Below the pieces are notes generated by a model. It was not told the origin of the DNA, made no database searches, and saw nothing but the letters and a program-made list of their open reading frames with translations. Source: Planctomycetota bacterium (GTDB taxonomy: Bacteria > Planctomycetota > SZUA-567 > H5-PLA8). From it: a stretch of 64,000 nt of DNA. This document shows positions 55,782 to 63,199 of the stretch, one piece after another. Every line of letters begins with the position of its first letter. Position 1 is the first letter of the stretch. Made by a program: the position numbers and the translations under genes. The stretch spans positions 43,067 to 107,066 of the forward strand of contig JACQFI010000060.1 of the NCBI GenBank assembly GCA_016200135.1. Reading direction: 5' to 3'.

Positions 55782-56857
55782 TGCAGCCGGCGCCCACTGT
55801 CGAGCCCTCCGGTAAGCGGCGGTTGGGTTCCAACACCGTGGCGCTGGTCCGGCGTCATCTCGCCAGCGACTACTTTCCCATCGCCATGTGCCTCTTTCTA
55901 TGGGCCATGGTCACGCCGGTCCTCAAGTACGTGCAGGAACACCGCTGCGACGAGTACAACGCGGTTTTCTATCGCACCACTTTCACGGCGCTCGCGCTCA
56001 CGTTCTGGGTGTTCCGGTACCACCGGGCGCAGCTCAGGGAAGTTCTAAGGTTTCCTGTGCGCCTGATCCTGCTCGGCCTGTTCTACCTGGTCGGCGTGCT
56101 GGCCTTTGTCGCGGGCACATTCCTCACGTCGGCGACGCTCGCGATCCTCATTACCCGCGCGGTGCCGCTCTTCGCCATCGTCTTCTCCGTCTTCTGCTTC
56201 GTGGACGAGCGCCGCCTCGTCCGCAGGCCGGGCTTCGTGATCGGGTTTCTGCTCGCGACCTTGGGACTGTCGGGCCTCTGCCTCACGAAAGACTCCGGCC
56301 AGGTCGAATGGAGCTTCGGCCAGGGCGCGGGCCTGCTCCTACTGTGCGCGTTTTTGTGGGCGTTGTATTCGCTGGGTGTGAAGGCGTGGCTCGCCAAGGT
56401 CCAGCCGACGGTGGCCAGCATGATCATCTTCTGGGTCGCTTCGCTCGGTTCCCTGCCGGCTCTGCTGATCTGGGGAGACAGTCGCTGGATACTCAACGCC
56501 GAACCCATGCCGATCGCGGTCCTGGTGATCACCGGCCCGCTGATCATGGGCCTGGGCGAGAGTCTCTACTTCGTCTCGGTCCGCCGGATTGGCTTGGCCT
56601 CGTCCACCTCCGCGACGTTGCTGGTTCCGCTCATCACGGCGGTGATGGCCTGGCCGACGCTGGGGGAGCGCCCGACGGTGGCGCTGGCCGGCTTCGGCGC
56701 GCTGATGCTCGCCGGTTTGGCCCTGATCGTCCGCACCCGCTCCGGACACGTGAAGCTGGAGAAAGGTGGCGTCCCGGAACCGCTCGTCGGCCGCCAAGGC
56801 ACGGCTGCGGCCGTGATGGGCAGAATTGAAGCGCCTCCCGAAGAACCGGTCGCGTAA
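55781..56857 (+). CDS. EamA/DMT-superfamily transporter
   Basis: 358 residues. About ten hydrophobic segments in two five-helix EamA repeats (for example LILLGLFYLVGVLAFVAGTF, and later VLVITGPLIMGLGESLYF). The start ATG overlaps the stop of the Gfo/Idh gene. DMT carriers move metabolites, amino acids, nucleotide sugars or drugs across the inner membrane. A hydrophilic C-terminal tail of about 40 residues is extra. Coupling to a dehydrogenase suggests transport of its substrate or product. Confidence 0.88.
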   Translation: MQPAPTVEPSGKRRLGSNTVALVRRHLASDYFPIAMCLFLWAMVTPVLKYVQEHRCDEYNAVFYRTTFTALALTFWVFRYHRAQLREVLRFPVRLILLGLFYLVGVLAFVAGTFLTSATLAILITRAVPLFAIVFSVFCFVDERRLVRRPGFVIGFLLATLGLSGLCLTKDSGQVEWSFGQGAGLLLLCAFLWALYSLGVKAWLAKVQPTVASMIIFWVASLGSLPALLIWGDSRWILNAEPMPIAVLVITGPLIMGLGESLYFVSVRRIGLASSTSATLLVPLITAVMAWPTLGERPTVALAGFGALMLAGLALIVRTRSGHVKLEKGGVPEPLVGRQGTAAAVMGRIEAPPEEPVA

Positions 56858-56938
56858 GCGCGCTGGATGACCATCTAAACTTTGTGCGGAATCCCGAACG
56901 AAAGAAGTCGTGTCGAAATTCGCGCGCGCGATCTTACG

Positions 56939-56966
56939 TTGTCAGTGTCCGCCTGTTTCCTACAAT
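56939..56966 (+). promoter_or_regulatory. sigma-70 promoter TTGTCA-N16-TACAAT
   Basis: Both hexamers match five of six consensus positions, at a 16-base spacing. Transcription would start near 56973 and give a leader of about 45 bases to the sugar isomerase gene at 57020. It marks a new transcription unit after the transporter. Confidence 0.7.
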
Positions 56967-57019
56967 GCCCGCGTCCGGCTGAACAAATCTAACCAAAGGT
57001 CTTGCGAGGGGGGCGTGCC

Positions 57020-57946
57020 ATGGCCGCGAATCTCAAGAAGGGCATCAGCTACTGGTCGTTCGAAGGCGGCCTCGAAGGCAAGGCCGACATCTCTAAAGTG
57101 CTGCGCGAAGCCAAGCAGCAGCGCTTCGATTCGGTCGAACTCTCCTGTCCCGGCGGCGCGATCACGCTCGATTCGACCGAAGCGCAGTGCAAGGAGATCG
57201 CGAAGGAAGCCGCGGGTGTCGGTGTCGCGATCAGTTCAGTGGCGACGGGCCTGTACTGGGGCAAGCTGCCGACTTCCAGCGACGCGAACGTGCGCAAGGA
57301 ATCCATCGAGATCACGCAAAAGATCCTGCATATCGCGAAGTGGCTGGGCGTCGACGCGATGCTCTACATTCCGGGCGCGGTGGACGTCTTCTTCGATCCC
57401 AAGAGCGAGCATCTTCCATACAAGGAATGCTGGAAGCGCGCGCAGGCGAGCTTGAAGGCCAGCGTGAAAACCGCCGAGAAGCTGAAGGTGAGCCTCTGCG
57501 TCGAGAACGTCTGGAACAAGTTCCTGCTCTCGCCGAACGACTATATCGCGTTCATCGACTCCTTTAAGAGCAAGCAAGTGAAAGCGTACTTCGACGTGGG
57601 CAACGTGCGCCTGCTGGGCTTCCCCGAACACTGGATCGAGATGCTCGGTAAGAAGCGCCTCGGGCGCGTGCATTGGAAGGACTTCAAGTTCAAGTTCTAC
57701 GGCGGCGGCGAGTCCGGCGAGGAAGGCGCGATCGCCGACGGCTGCCGCAAGATCGCCGCGGGCAGCGCGTGGGCCGGCGCATACAGCTTCTGCGACCTGG
57801 GCGCGGGCGATGTCGATTGGCCGAAGGTCCTCGCGGCCTTCAAGAAGGTGGGCTACACGGGCTACTGCACCGCGGAGATGCTGCCGCCGGCGGCGGGCCT
57901 GGTGGAACGGGTAAGCAAAGACATGGACCGGATTTTAGGGCGCTAA
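57020..57946 (+). CDS. sugar phosphate isomerase/epimerase family TIM-barrel protein
   Basis: 308 residues. ATG 57020 follows GAGGGGGG; an upstream TTG (57002) is less likely. The xylose-isomerase-like barrel shows the metal ligands of the family: Glu in LCVENVWN, Asp in AYFDVGN, His in RVHWKDFK and Glu in CTAEM. Members isomerise or epimerise sugars, inosose or hydroxypyruvate. With Gfo/Idh genes on both sides it probably belongs to a cyclitol or rare-sugar pathway; the substrate is not known. Confidence 0.9.
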   Translation: MAANLKKGISYWSFEGGLEGKADISKVLREAKQQRFDSVELSCPGGAITLDSTEAQCKEIAKEAAGVGVAISSVATGLYWGKLPTSSDANVRKESIEITQKILHIAKWLGVDAMLYIPGAVDVFFDPKSEHLPYKECWKRAQASLKASVKTAEKLKVSLCVENVWNKFLLSPNDYIAFIDSFKSKQVKAYFDVGNVRLLGFPEHWIEMLGKKRLGRVHWKDFKFKFYGGGESGEEGAIADGCRKIAAGSAWAGAYSFCDLGAGDVDWPKVLAAFKKVGYTGYCTAEMLPPAAGLVERVSKDMDRILGR

Positions 57947-57954
57947 CGATAACA

Positions 57955-58033
57955 GCACCACGAAGACACAAAGAAGTGAAGTAACACGAAGAATTACTTT
58001 GTGAAACTTTGCTTCTTTGTGTTTTTGTGGTGC
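57955..58033. repeat. 79-bp hairpin repeat (CACGAAGACACAAAGAAG type)
   Basis: The left arm (57955-57991) and right arm (57997-58033) are inverted copies of 37 bases around the loop AATTA. They match at 30 of 37 positions, and five of the seven differences become G-U pairs in the plus-strand RNA. The element is AT-rich and fills the gap between two co-directional genes, ending 25 bases before the next start codon. Confidence 0.8.
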
Positions 58034-58057
58034 AGTTAGAAAAAAGGGGTGACTTGC

Positions 58058-59104
58058 ATGGCCATTCGCGTAGGTCTCGTCGGCGTCGGCTTCATGGGCA
58101 AGACCCATGCCGATATCTACCTCAAGAATTCCAAGGCGCAGCTCGTGGCGTTCTGCGACCAAGACGCCAAGAAAGCCGCGGGCGACTGGTCCGGCGGCGG
58201 CGGCAATCTGGGCGACGCCAAGGACAAGGCGTTCGACCCCAAGAGCCTCAAGTCGCACGCGACACCGGAAGCCCTTTTCGCCGATCCCAATGTGGACCTC
58301 GTCGACATCACGCTGCCCACGTACATGCACGCCAAGTACGTGATCAAGGCGCTCGAGGCCGGCAAGAATGTTCTCTGCGAGAAGCCGCTGAGCACGGACC
58401 TGAAGGAAGCGCAGGCCGTCGTCGCGGCGGCGAAGAAGGCCAAGGGCAAGCTGATGGTCGCGCAGTGCATGCGCTTCTGGCCCGAATGGGAATGGCTGAA
58501 AGAGGCCGTCGCCACCAAGCGCTACGGCAAGGTCCACAGCGCGGTCTTCCGCCGCTTCGCCAGCACGCCGACGTGGACGTGGGACAACTGGATCTTGAAC
58601 GCGAAGCTTTCGGGCTCGGCCCTTTTTGATCTGCACATCCACGACACCGACTTCGTGCGCTTCGTCTTCGGCGAACCGAAGGCCGTCTTCAGCCGTGGCA
58701 ACGGCGGCAAGGCGACGAAGAGCGGCATCGATCACATCGTCACGAGCTACGTCTACCCGAACAAGTCGCTGCTGGTCAGCGCCGAGGGCGGCTGGAACGC
58801 GGACCCGAGCTACGGGTTCACGATGCGCTACACCGTCGTCTTCGAGAAGGCCACCGCCGATTTCGACCTCGGCCGCGCCGACAAAGTCCTGCAACTCCAC
58901 AAGGCTGGCGCGAAAGAAGCCGAAATCATCAAGTGTCGTGCCAGCACCGGCTGGGCCGATGAGATCACCTACTTCGTCGAATGCCTCGAGAAGAACCAGG
59001 CCCCGAAGGTCACCACGCCGCAAGACGCCGCCCGCAGCGTGGCCCTCTGCAACGCGGAGATGAAGTCCGTGAAGACGGGCAAGGTGGTGCCGTTCAAGCC
59101 CTAA
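58058..59104 (+). CDS. Gfo/Idh/MocA family oxidoreductase
   Basis: 348 residues. Rossmann start IRVGLVGVGFMGKTHA; catalytic motif LCEKPLSTD; conserved histidine segment FDLHIHDTDFVRF. The C-terminal half has the family's beta-sheet. ATG 58058 follows AAAAGGGG. It is NAD(P)-dependent by family. It is preceded by the large hairpin repeat, which may isolate or stabilise its mRNA, and followed by a terminator-like hairpin at the start of the next gene. Confidence 0.9.
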   Translation: MAIRVGLVGVGFMGKTHADIYLKNSKAQLVAFCDQDAKKAAGDWSGGGGNLGDAKDKAFDPKSLKSHATPEALFADPNVDLVDITLPTYMHAKYVIKALEAGKNVLCEKPLSTDLKEAQAVVAAAKKAKGKLMVAQCMRFWPEWEWLKEAVATKRYGKVHSAVFRRFASTPTWTWDNWILNAKLSGSALFDLHIHDTDFVRFVFGEPKAVFSRGNGGKATKSGIDHIVTSYVYPNKSLLVSAEGGWNADPSYGFTMRYTVVFEKATADFDLGRADKVLQLHKAGAKEAEIIKCRASTGWADEITYFVECLEKNQAPKVTTPQDAARSVALCNAEMKSVKTGKVVPFKP

Positions 59105-59133
59105 GCTGGCACTGAGGATAGCAGGGGATTACC

Positions 59134-59940
59134 ATGAGCGGACCTTTGAGGTCCGCCTTTTTTATGCCGATCATCGACATCCACACCCACCTCGCCGGGC
59201 CCGGCGCTGTTCCGGCGCTTGAAGAGATGGCCACGATGATGCGCCTCGCGAGGCAGCAGGGGATTCAGCATGTTGTCGCGCTGGGGAATCTCGTCTCGGT
59301 AGGCGGCGCGAACCCCACGCCGGAAGACATCCGCACGATCAACGATAACAGCATGGCCGCGATGAAAGCGCATCCGGATTTTTTCATTGGCTTCTGTTAT
59401 CTCAATCCCGGACACGCGGAAGATTTCACGCTCGGCGAAATCGAACGCTGCGTGGTGAAGGGCGGGATGCGCGGGATCAAGCTCTGGGTGGCTGTGAAAG
59501 CCACGCACCGCTGCCACGACCCGCTCATGCGCCGCGCGCAGGAACTCGGCGCGCCGATTCTGTACCACGCCTGGTACAAGCAGACCGAGCAGGGCAAGCA
59601 GGAATCGACGCCCGCCGAGGTCGCCGCTCTCGCGCGGCGCTTCCCCAAGGTGACCATCGTCATGGCGCACCTCACGGGCGACGCCGAACGCGGCGTGCTG
59701 GACATCCTCGACTGTCCGAACGTGCTCGTCGATACCTCCGGCGGCCAACCCGAGGCCGCGCTGGTCGAGTACGCCGTGCGGCGGCTCGGCGCCGAGCGCG
59801 TCATCTACGGTTCCGACTGGCCGATCCGGGATTTCGGCGTGCAGGTGCAGCGCGTGCGCGGCGCGCGCATTGCCGATACGCAGCGTGAATTGATTTTGCA
59901 CGGCAATGCCGAACGCGTGTTGGGAATGAAGAGCGCATGA
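59134..59940 (+). CDS. amidohydrolase family enzyme, complete metal site
   Basis: 268 residues from ATG 59134, which follows AGGGG by six bases; ATG 59164 is the usual family start (MPIIDIHTHLAG) but lies straight after a T-run with only a poor ribosome site. The metal ligands are all present: H-x-H in DIHTHL, His in LYHAWYK, His in VMAHLTGD, Asp in YGSDWP. The reaction is unknown; lactone or amide hydrolysis is typical. An intrinsic-terminator-like hairpin occupies codons 2-10, suggesting attenuation. The stop overlaps the next start (ATGA). Confidence 0.87.
   Translation: MSGPLRSAFFMPIIDIHTHLAGPGAVPALEEMATMMRLARQQGIQHVVALGNLVSVGGANPTPEDIRTINDNSMAAMKAHPDFFIGFCYLNPGHAEDFTLGEIERCVVKGGMRGIKLWVAVKATHRCHDPLMRRAQELGAPILYHAWYKQTEQGKQESTPAEVAALARRFPKVTIVMAHLTGDAERGVLDILDCPNVLVDTSGGQPEAALVEYAVRRLGAERVIYGSDWPIRDFGVQVQRVRGARIADTQRELILHGNAERVLGMKSA
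59138..59163 (+). terminator. intrinsic-terminator-like hairpin at the start of the amidohydrolase gene
   Basis: GCGGACC and GGTCCGC pair perfectly around TTTGA, followed by C and six T. It stands 34 bases after the Gfo/Idh stop, the normal place for its terminator, but also inside or immediately before the next coding region, and ATG 59164 abuts the T-run. It is probably a partial terminator or attenuator. Confidence 0.75.
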
Positions 59941-60707
59941 GCGGCTTAGTCGATACCAGCGTCTTCTTCGGGGCGTGGCCGTTCCGGCGGCTCGACCATT
60001 CCGCGCCCGCGGAACTCAAGGCCCACCTGTCGGCATGCCGAGTCGCCGAAGCCTGGGTTGCGCCGTTCGAAGGCATCTTCTACCAGGACCCGATGACGGC
60101 CAACGAGGCGCTGTTCGAGAAGATTCGCGGCGACCGCTTCTTCGTTCAAACGGGCGTGCTCGATCTTTCGCTTCCCGCCTGGCGCCGGGATGCCGAAGCC
60201 TGCCTGAACAACCTCGGCTGCGGCGCGTTCAAGCTCTTCCCCAACTATCACCGTTACGCGCTGAATCTGCCGAGCGCCGCGGAGTTGGCCGAGCTTGCCG
60301 CCAAGGCCGGCGTGCCGGTCTGCGTGCAATTGCGCATGCAAGATGAACGCGGACACCATCCGTTGGTCAAGGTTCCCGGCGTAGAGGTGAAGGACCTGAT
60401 CGAACTCGCCCAGCGCTGTCCGCGCACCCGTTTCCTGGCCTGCGCCGGATACCTGCGCGACCTAAAGGAGATGCGCGAGACCAAGAACATCTGGGCCGAG
60501 CCGTCGTTCGTGGAGTCCGAGAACACCTTAAAGTCCGCCGTACACGCTTTTGGTTCCGAACGGCTCGTATTCGCAAGTCACAGCCCGCTCTATTACTTCG
60601 AAGCCGCGGCGGCCAAGCTGGATGTCGCAGCCGAGGACGTTTCCGCGGAAGTCGTTGCCGCGGTGGGTTCGGGTAACGTCCGGTCCTTGCGCGGCATGGC
60701 CCGCTGA
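59937..60707 (+). CDS. amidohydrolase-like protein lacking the H-x-H metal motif
   Basis: 256 residues, translationally coupled to the active-looking amidohydrolase by an ATGA overlap. The barrel-type sequence is related (VDTSVFFGAWPFRRL at the start, AFKLFPNYHRYAL, FLACAGYL, ERLVFASHSPLYY at the end). The N-terminal H-x-H is replaced by D-T-S and the final Asp segment reads SHSP instead of GSDWP. Metal-dependent catalysis as in the neighbour is therefore doubtful. It may be a non-catalytic partner subunit, or use another mechanism. Confidence 0.75.
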   Translation: MSGLVDTSVFFGAWPFRRLDHSAPAELKAHLSACRVAEAWVAPFEGIFYQDPMTANEALFEKIRGDRFFVQTGVLDLSLPAWRRDAEACLNNLGCGAFKLFPNYHRYALNLPSAAELAELAAKAGVPVCVQLRMQDERGHHPLVKVPGVEVKDLIELAQRCPRTRFLACAGYLRDLKEMRETKNIWAEPSFVESENTLKSAVHAFGSERLVFASHSPLYYFEAAAAKLDVAAEDVSAEVVAAVGSGNVRSLRGMAR

Positions 60708-60761
60708 ATCACACTTAAGCCTCGAAGTGCCAAAAGATAGTCGCGTTTCCGCGTAATACTT

Positions 60762-60772
60762 GAACAGTGTTC
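60762..60772. promoter_or_regulatory. GAACAGTGTTC palindrome before the ABC operon
   Basis: A perfect 5-1-5 inverted repeat in the 81-base gap between the amidohydrolase-like gene and the ABC permease gene, 17 bases before the permease start. It resembles SOS boxes superficially, but the central spacing is one base short. It could be an operator; a TAATAC just upstream may be the -10. Confidence 0.25.
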
Positions 60773-60788
60773 TGGCCCGAGGCCCGTT

Positions 60789-62465
60789 ATGCGCCGCACG
60801 CCCCTACGCGACGTCATGCTCCAAGCGGCTCTGGCCGGATTGATCTTGCTCCCTCTGGTATTGGGATTTACGGGCGCCGGTTCGTTCGAAGAAGTTTACG
60901 CGACCACCGATCCCGGCGCGCCGACGAGCCGCCGGGCGCTCCTTTTTGAAGCGCTGGCACGAAGCTCGTGGATCGGCATCGGCGCATGTGCGGTGGCGCT
61001 CGGCATCGGCATTCCCGTGGCTTGGCTACTCTCGCGGCGAAAACGTTCGCTAATGTTTCTGGCCCTCTGCGCGCTGCCTCTGGCGCTGGCGCCGTCGGTG
61101 GCCGTGAGTGGCTGGTTGCAGTGGTGGGCACAATGGAAGGAATGGACCGGCGTGGACCGGCCCGAGATCGCCAGCGCGTTCCGGCAGATGCCCGCCGGCG
61201 GCATGACCGGCATGGGCCCGCTCTTCTCGATCCCCGCCGTCGCGATCATCCTCGGCTTGGGCCTCTGGCCCATTGTGGCGTACGAGCTCTGGCCCGCTTT
61301 CGTGCGGGCGCGCGGCGAGGCCTACGAGGCCGCGCTGCTCGCGGGTTCGCCCCTGCGAGCTTTCTTTCGCGTCGCGCTGCCGATGTCCCGCGGCGAGCTG
61401 GCCGCCGGAGCGCTGCTGGTCTTCCTGCTCGCGGCGAGCGACTTCACGGTCAGTTCGCTGCTGCTGATCCGCTCGCTCCCCATCGAAGTTCACGATTACC
61501 TCGCGCAAGGCAAGACCGCTTGTGCCGCATGGGCCGCGCTGCCGCTCGTAGCGCTCACCGCGTTTGCGGCGGTGGTGCTTGCGCGGGTTCACGCCAACAA
61601 GACTGAGTACATCTCCGAACACACCGGCGGCTTGCGCGCGGCGCACGTGGCTGCGCGCGGCCGGTGGTCCGGAGCCGTGTTGGTGCTGGGCCTCGTCCTG
61701 GGCTTCGCGGTCCCGCTTGCCGGATGTTTTGCGGGAACGCTGACCGGCGCGGGGCCGTGGCTGCGCGCGTTCAGGACGGGCGTCGAGCCGCTCACGGTCT
61801 CTGTGCGCCTGGCCGTGGCGGCGGCGGTGGTCGCGGTGCTGCTGGGCGCGTTGCGGATCGCCGTTTGGCCGGGCATGCGCACGCGGCCCATAAACGGCGC
61901 CGCACTGCTGCTGCTTGTGGTCCCCGGTTCCTTTCTTGCGAGCGGGCTGCTCGCGTTTCAGCTTCAGAGCGCGGAGACTGCCGACGCCATGGGCGGCGCA
62001 GGCCAGTGGCTCAACCAGGCGCTGCCCGTGGGGATGCTGATGGCCTGCGGCTACGTGCTCCGTTTCCTATACCTGCCGTTGCGCCTCGCCGACGAGGGCC
62101 TGCGCACGCTCGATCCGGCAATGCTCGAGGCCGCCGAACTGGCCGGCCAATCGCGCTTCGCGCAGGGCTTGGGCGTCGCCCTCCCGCAGCTCTGGGGGCA
62201 TCTGCTCGCCGCGGGAGCCCTCGTGTTCGTGCTGGCCCTTGGTGAACTGCCCGTCTCCGACAAACTCGCGCCTCCCGGGGCGGTGCCGGTGAGCGTCTGG
62301 CTCTTCGACGAGCAACATAGGGGCTATACGGACGCCGTTTTCGCGCTAAGTTTGCTGGTGGGCCTCGCCGCCGCGGTGGGATTGCTGGGCGCCGGATGCG
62401 CCGGTTCCGCATTGCGGAAGTTCGGCGCGCGGCGGTGGGAAGTTCTGACGGGGGGGAAGCCGTGA
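60789..62465 (+). CDS. ABC transporter permease, fused two-domain (FbpB/ThiP type)
   Basis: 558 residues with about twelve hydrophobic segments in two homologous halves. Each half has the ATPase-contact EAA loop: EAYEAALLAGSPLRAFFRVALP in the first and LEAAELAGQSRFAQGLGVALP in the second. This double permease is typical of ferric-iron, thiamine or 2-aminoethylphosphonate importers. No substrate-binding protein is in the window. Its stop overlaps the ATPase start (GTGA), so permease and ATPase are coupled. ATG 60789 lacks a clear ribosome site. Confidence 0.88.
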   Translation: MRRTPLRDVMLQAALAGLILLPLVLGFTGAGSFEEVYATTDPGAPTSRRALLFEALARSSWIGIGACAVALGIGIPVAWLLSRRKRSLMFLALCALPLALAPSVAVSGWLQWWAQWKEWTGVDRPEIASAFRQMPAGGMTGMGPLFSIPAVAIILGLGLWPIVAYELWPAFVRARGEAYEAALLAGSPLRAFFRVALPMSRGELAAGALLVFLLAASDFTVSSLLLIRSLPIEVHDYLAQGKTACAAWAALPLVALTAFAAVVLARVHANKTEYISEHTGGLRAAHVAARGRWSGAVLVLGLVLGFAVPLAGCFAGTLTGAGPWLRAFRTGVEPLTVSVRLAVAAAVVAVLLGALRIAVWPGMRTRPINGAALLLLVVPGSFLASGLLAFQLQSAETADAMGGAGQWLNQALPVGMLMACGYVLRFLYLPLRLADEGLRTLDPAMLEAAELAGQSRFAQGLGVALPQLWGHLLAAGALVFVLALGELPVSDKLAPPGAVPVSVWLFDEQHRGYTDAVFALSLLVGLAAAVGLLGAGCAGSALRKFGARRWEVLTGGKP

Positions 62466-63199
62466 GCCGCCTGGAAGTCCAAGGCCTTGCGAAGACGCTC
62501 GGCGAAGGCGACCGCGTTGCGGTGCTTCGCGAGGTCTCCCTGCGCGTCCAGTCCGGGCAATGCCTGGGCCTGAAAGGCGCGACGGGCTCGGGCAAGACCA
62601 CGCTCCTGCGCATCGTCGCGGGGCTCGAACGGCCGGACTCGGGCGAAGTCTACATCGACGGCCTGCTCGTGAGTTCGCCGAAGGTTCACGTTCCGGCCGG
62701 CAAGCGCCGCGTTGGATTTGTCTTCCAGTCGCTGGGCCTCTGGCCGCACCTCACCGTCGAGGGGCATCTTGACTACGTGCTCCAGGCGAGCCCCTTCCGC
62801 GGCGACGAGCGCATCCTGCGCAAGCGCCAGTTGCTTCAAGCGTTTCATCTCGGCGGCCTCGAAGCGCGCAGGCCGGGGGAACTCTCCGGCGGCGAGCGCC
62901 ACCTCCTGGCCATCGCGCGTGCCCTCGCGCCGGATATCCGCATCCTGCTGCTCGACGAACCCTTCGCGGGGCTCGACGGCCAGTTGCGCGACCTCGTGAT
63001 CGAGTCGCTCGGGCGCATCCGCCGCGAGCGCCAGCTCACGACGGTGCTGGTCAGCCACGACATCTTCGAATTGCGCGCGCTGAGCAACGAACTGATCTAC
63101 CTGCGCGAAGGCCACGTGGTTGGCTCGCCGAGCTCGCTCTCTTCGGCGCGCGGAACCGGCGGTGAAGGCTCCGGCCGCAAGGGAGGCTCGGGCGAATGA
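62462..63199 (+). CDS. ABC transporter ATP-binding protein
   Basis: 245 residues from GTG 62462, which overlaps the permease stop and follows a GGGGGG run. All motifs are present: Walker A GATGSGKTT, Q-loop VFQSLGLWPHLTV, signature LSGGERHLLAIARAL, Walker B ILLLDEPFAGLD, H-loop VLVSHD. The tail is Ser/Gly-rich (SSLSSARGTGGEGSGRKG). It lacks the regulatory C-terminal domain of the longer FbpC/PotA class. It energises the preceding permease. Its stop overlaps the start of the NHL-repeat gene (ATGA). Confidence 0.92.
   Translation: MSRLEVQGLAKTLGEGDRVAVLREVSLRVQSGQCLGLKGATGSGKTTLLRIVAGLERPDSGEVYIDGLLVSSPKVHVPAGKRRVGFVFQSLGLWPHLTVEGHLDYVLQASPFRGDERILRKRQLLQAFHLGGLEARRPGELSGGERHLLAIARALAPDIRILLLDEPFAGLDGQLRDLVIESLGRIRRERQLTTVLVSHDIFELRALSNELIYLREGHVVGSPSSLSSARGTGGEGSGRKGGSGE

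Noticed and set aside
60762..60772. GAACAGTGTTC as a LexA/SOS box
   Set aside because: Gram-positive-type boxes need four bases between GAAC and GTTC; here there are three. The downstream genes are transport genes. It is kept only as a weak operator candidate.
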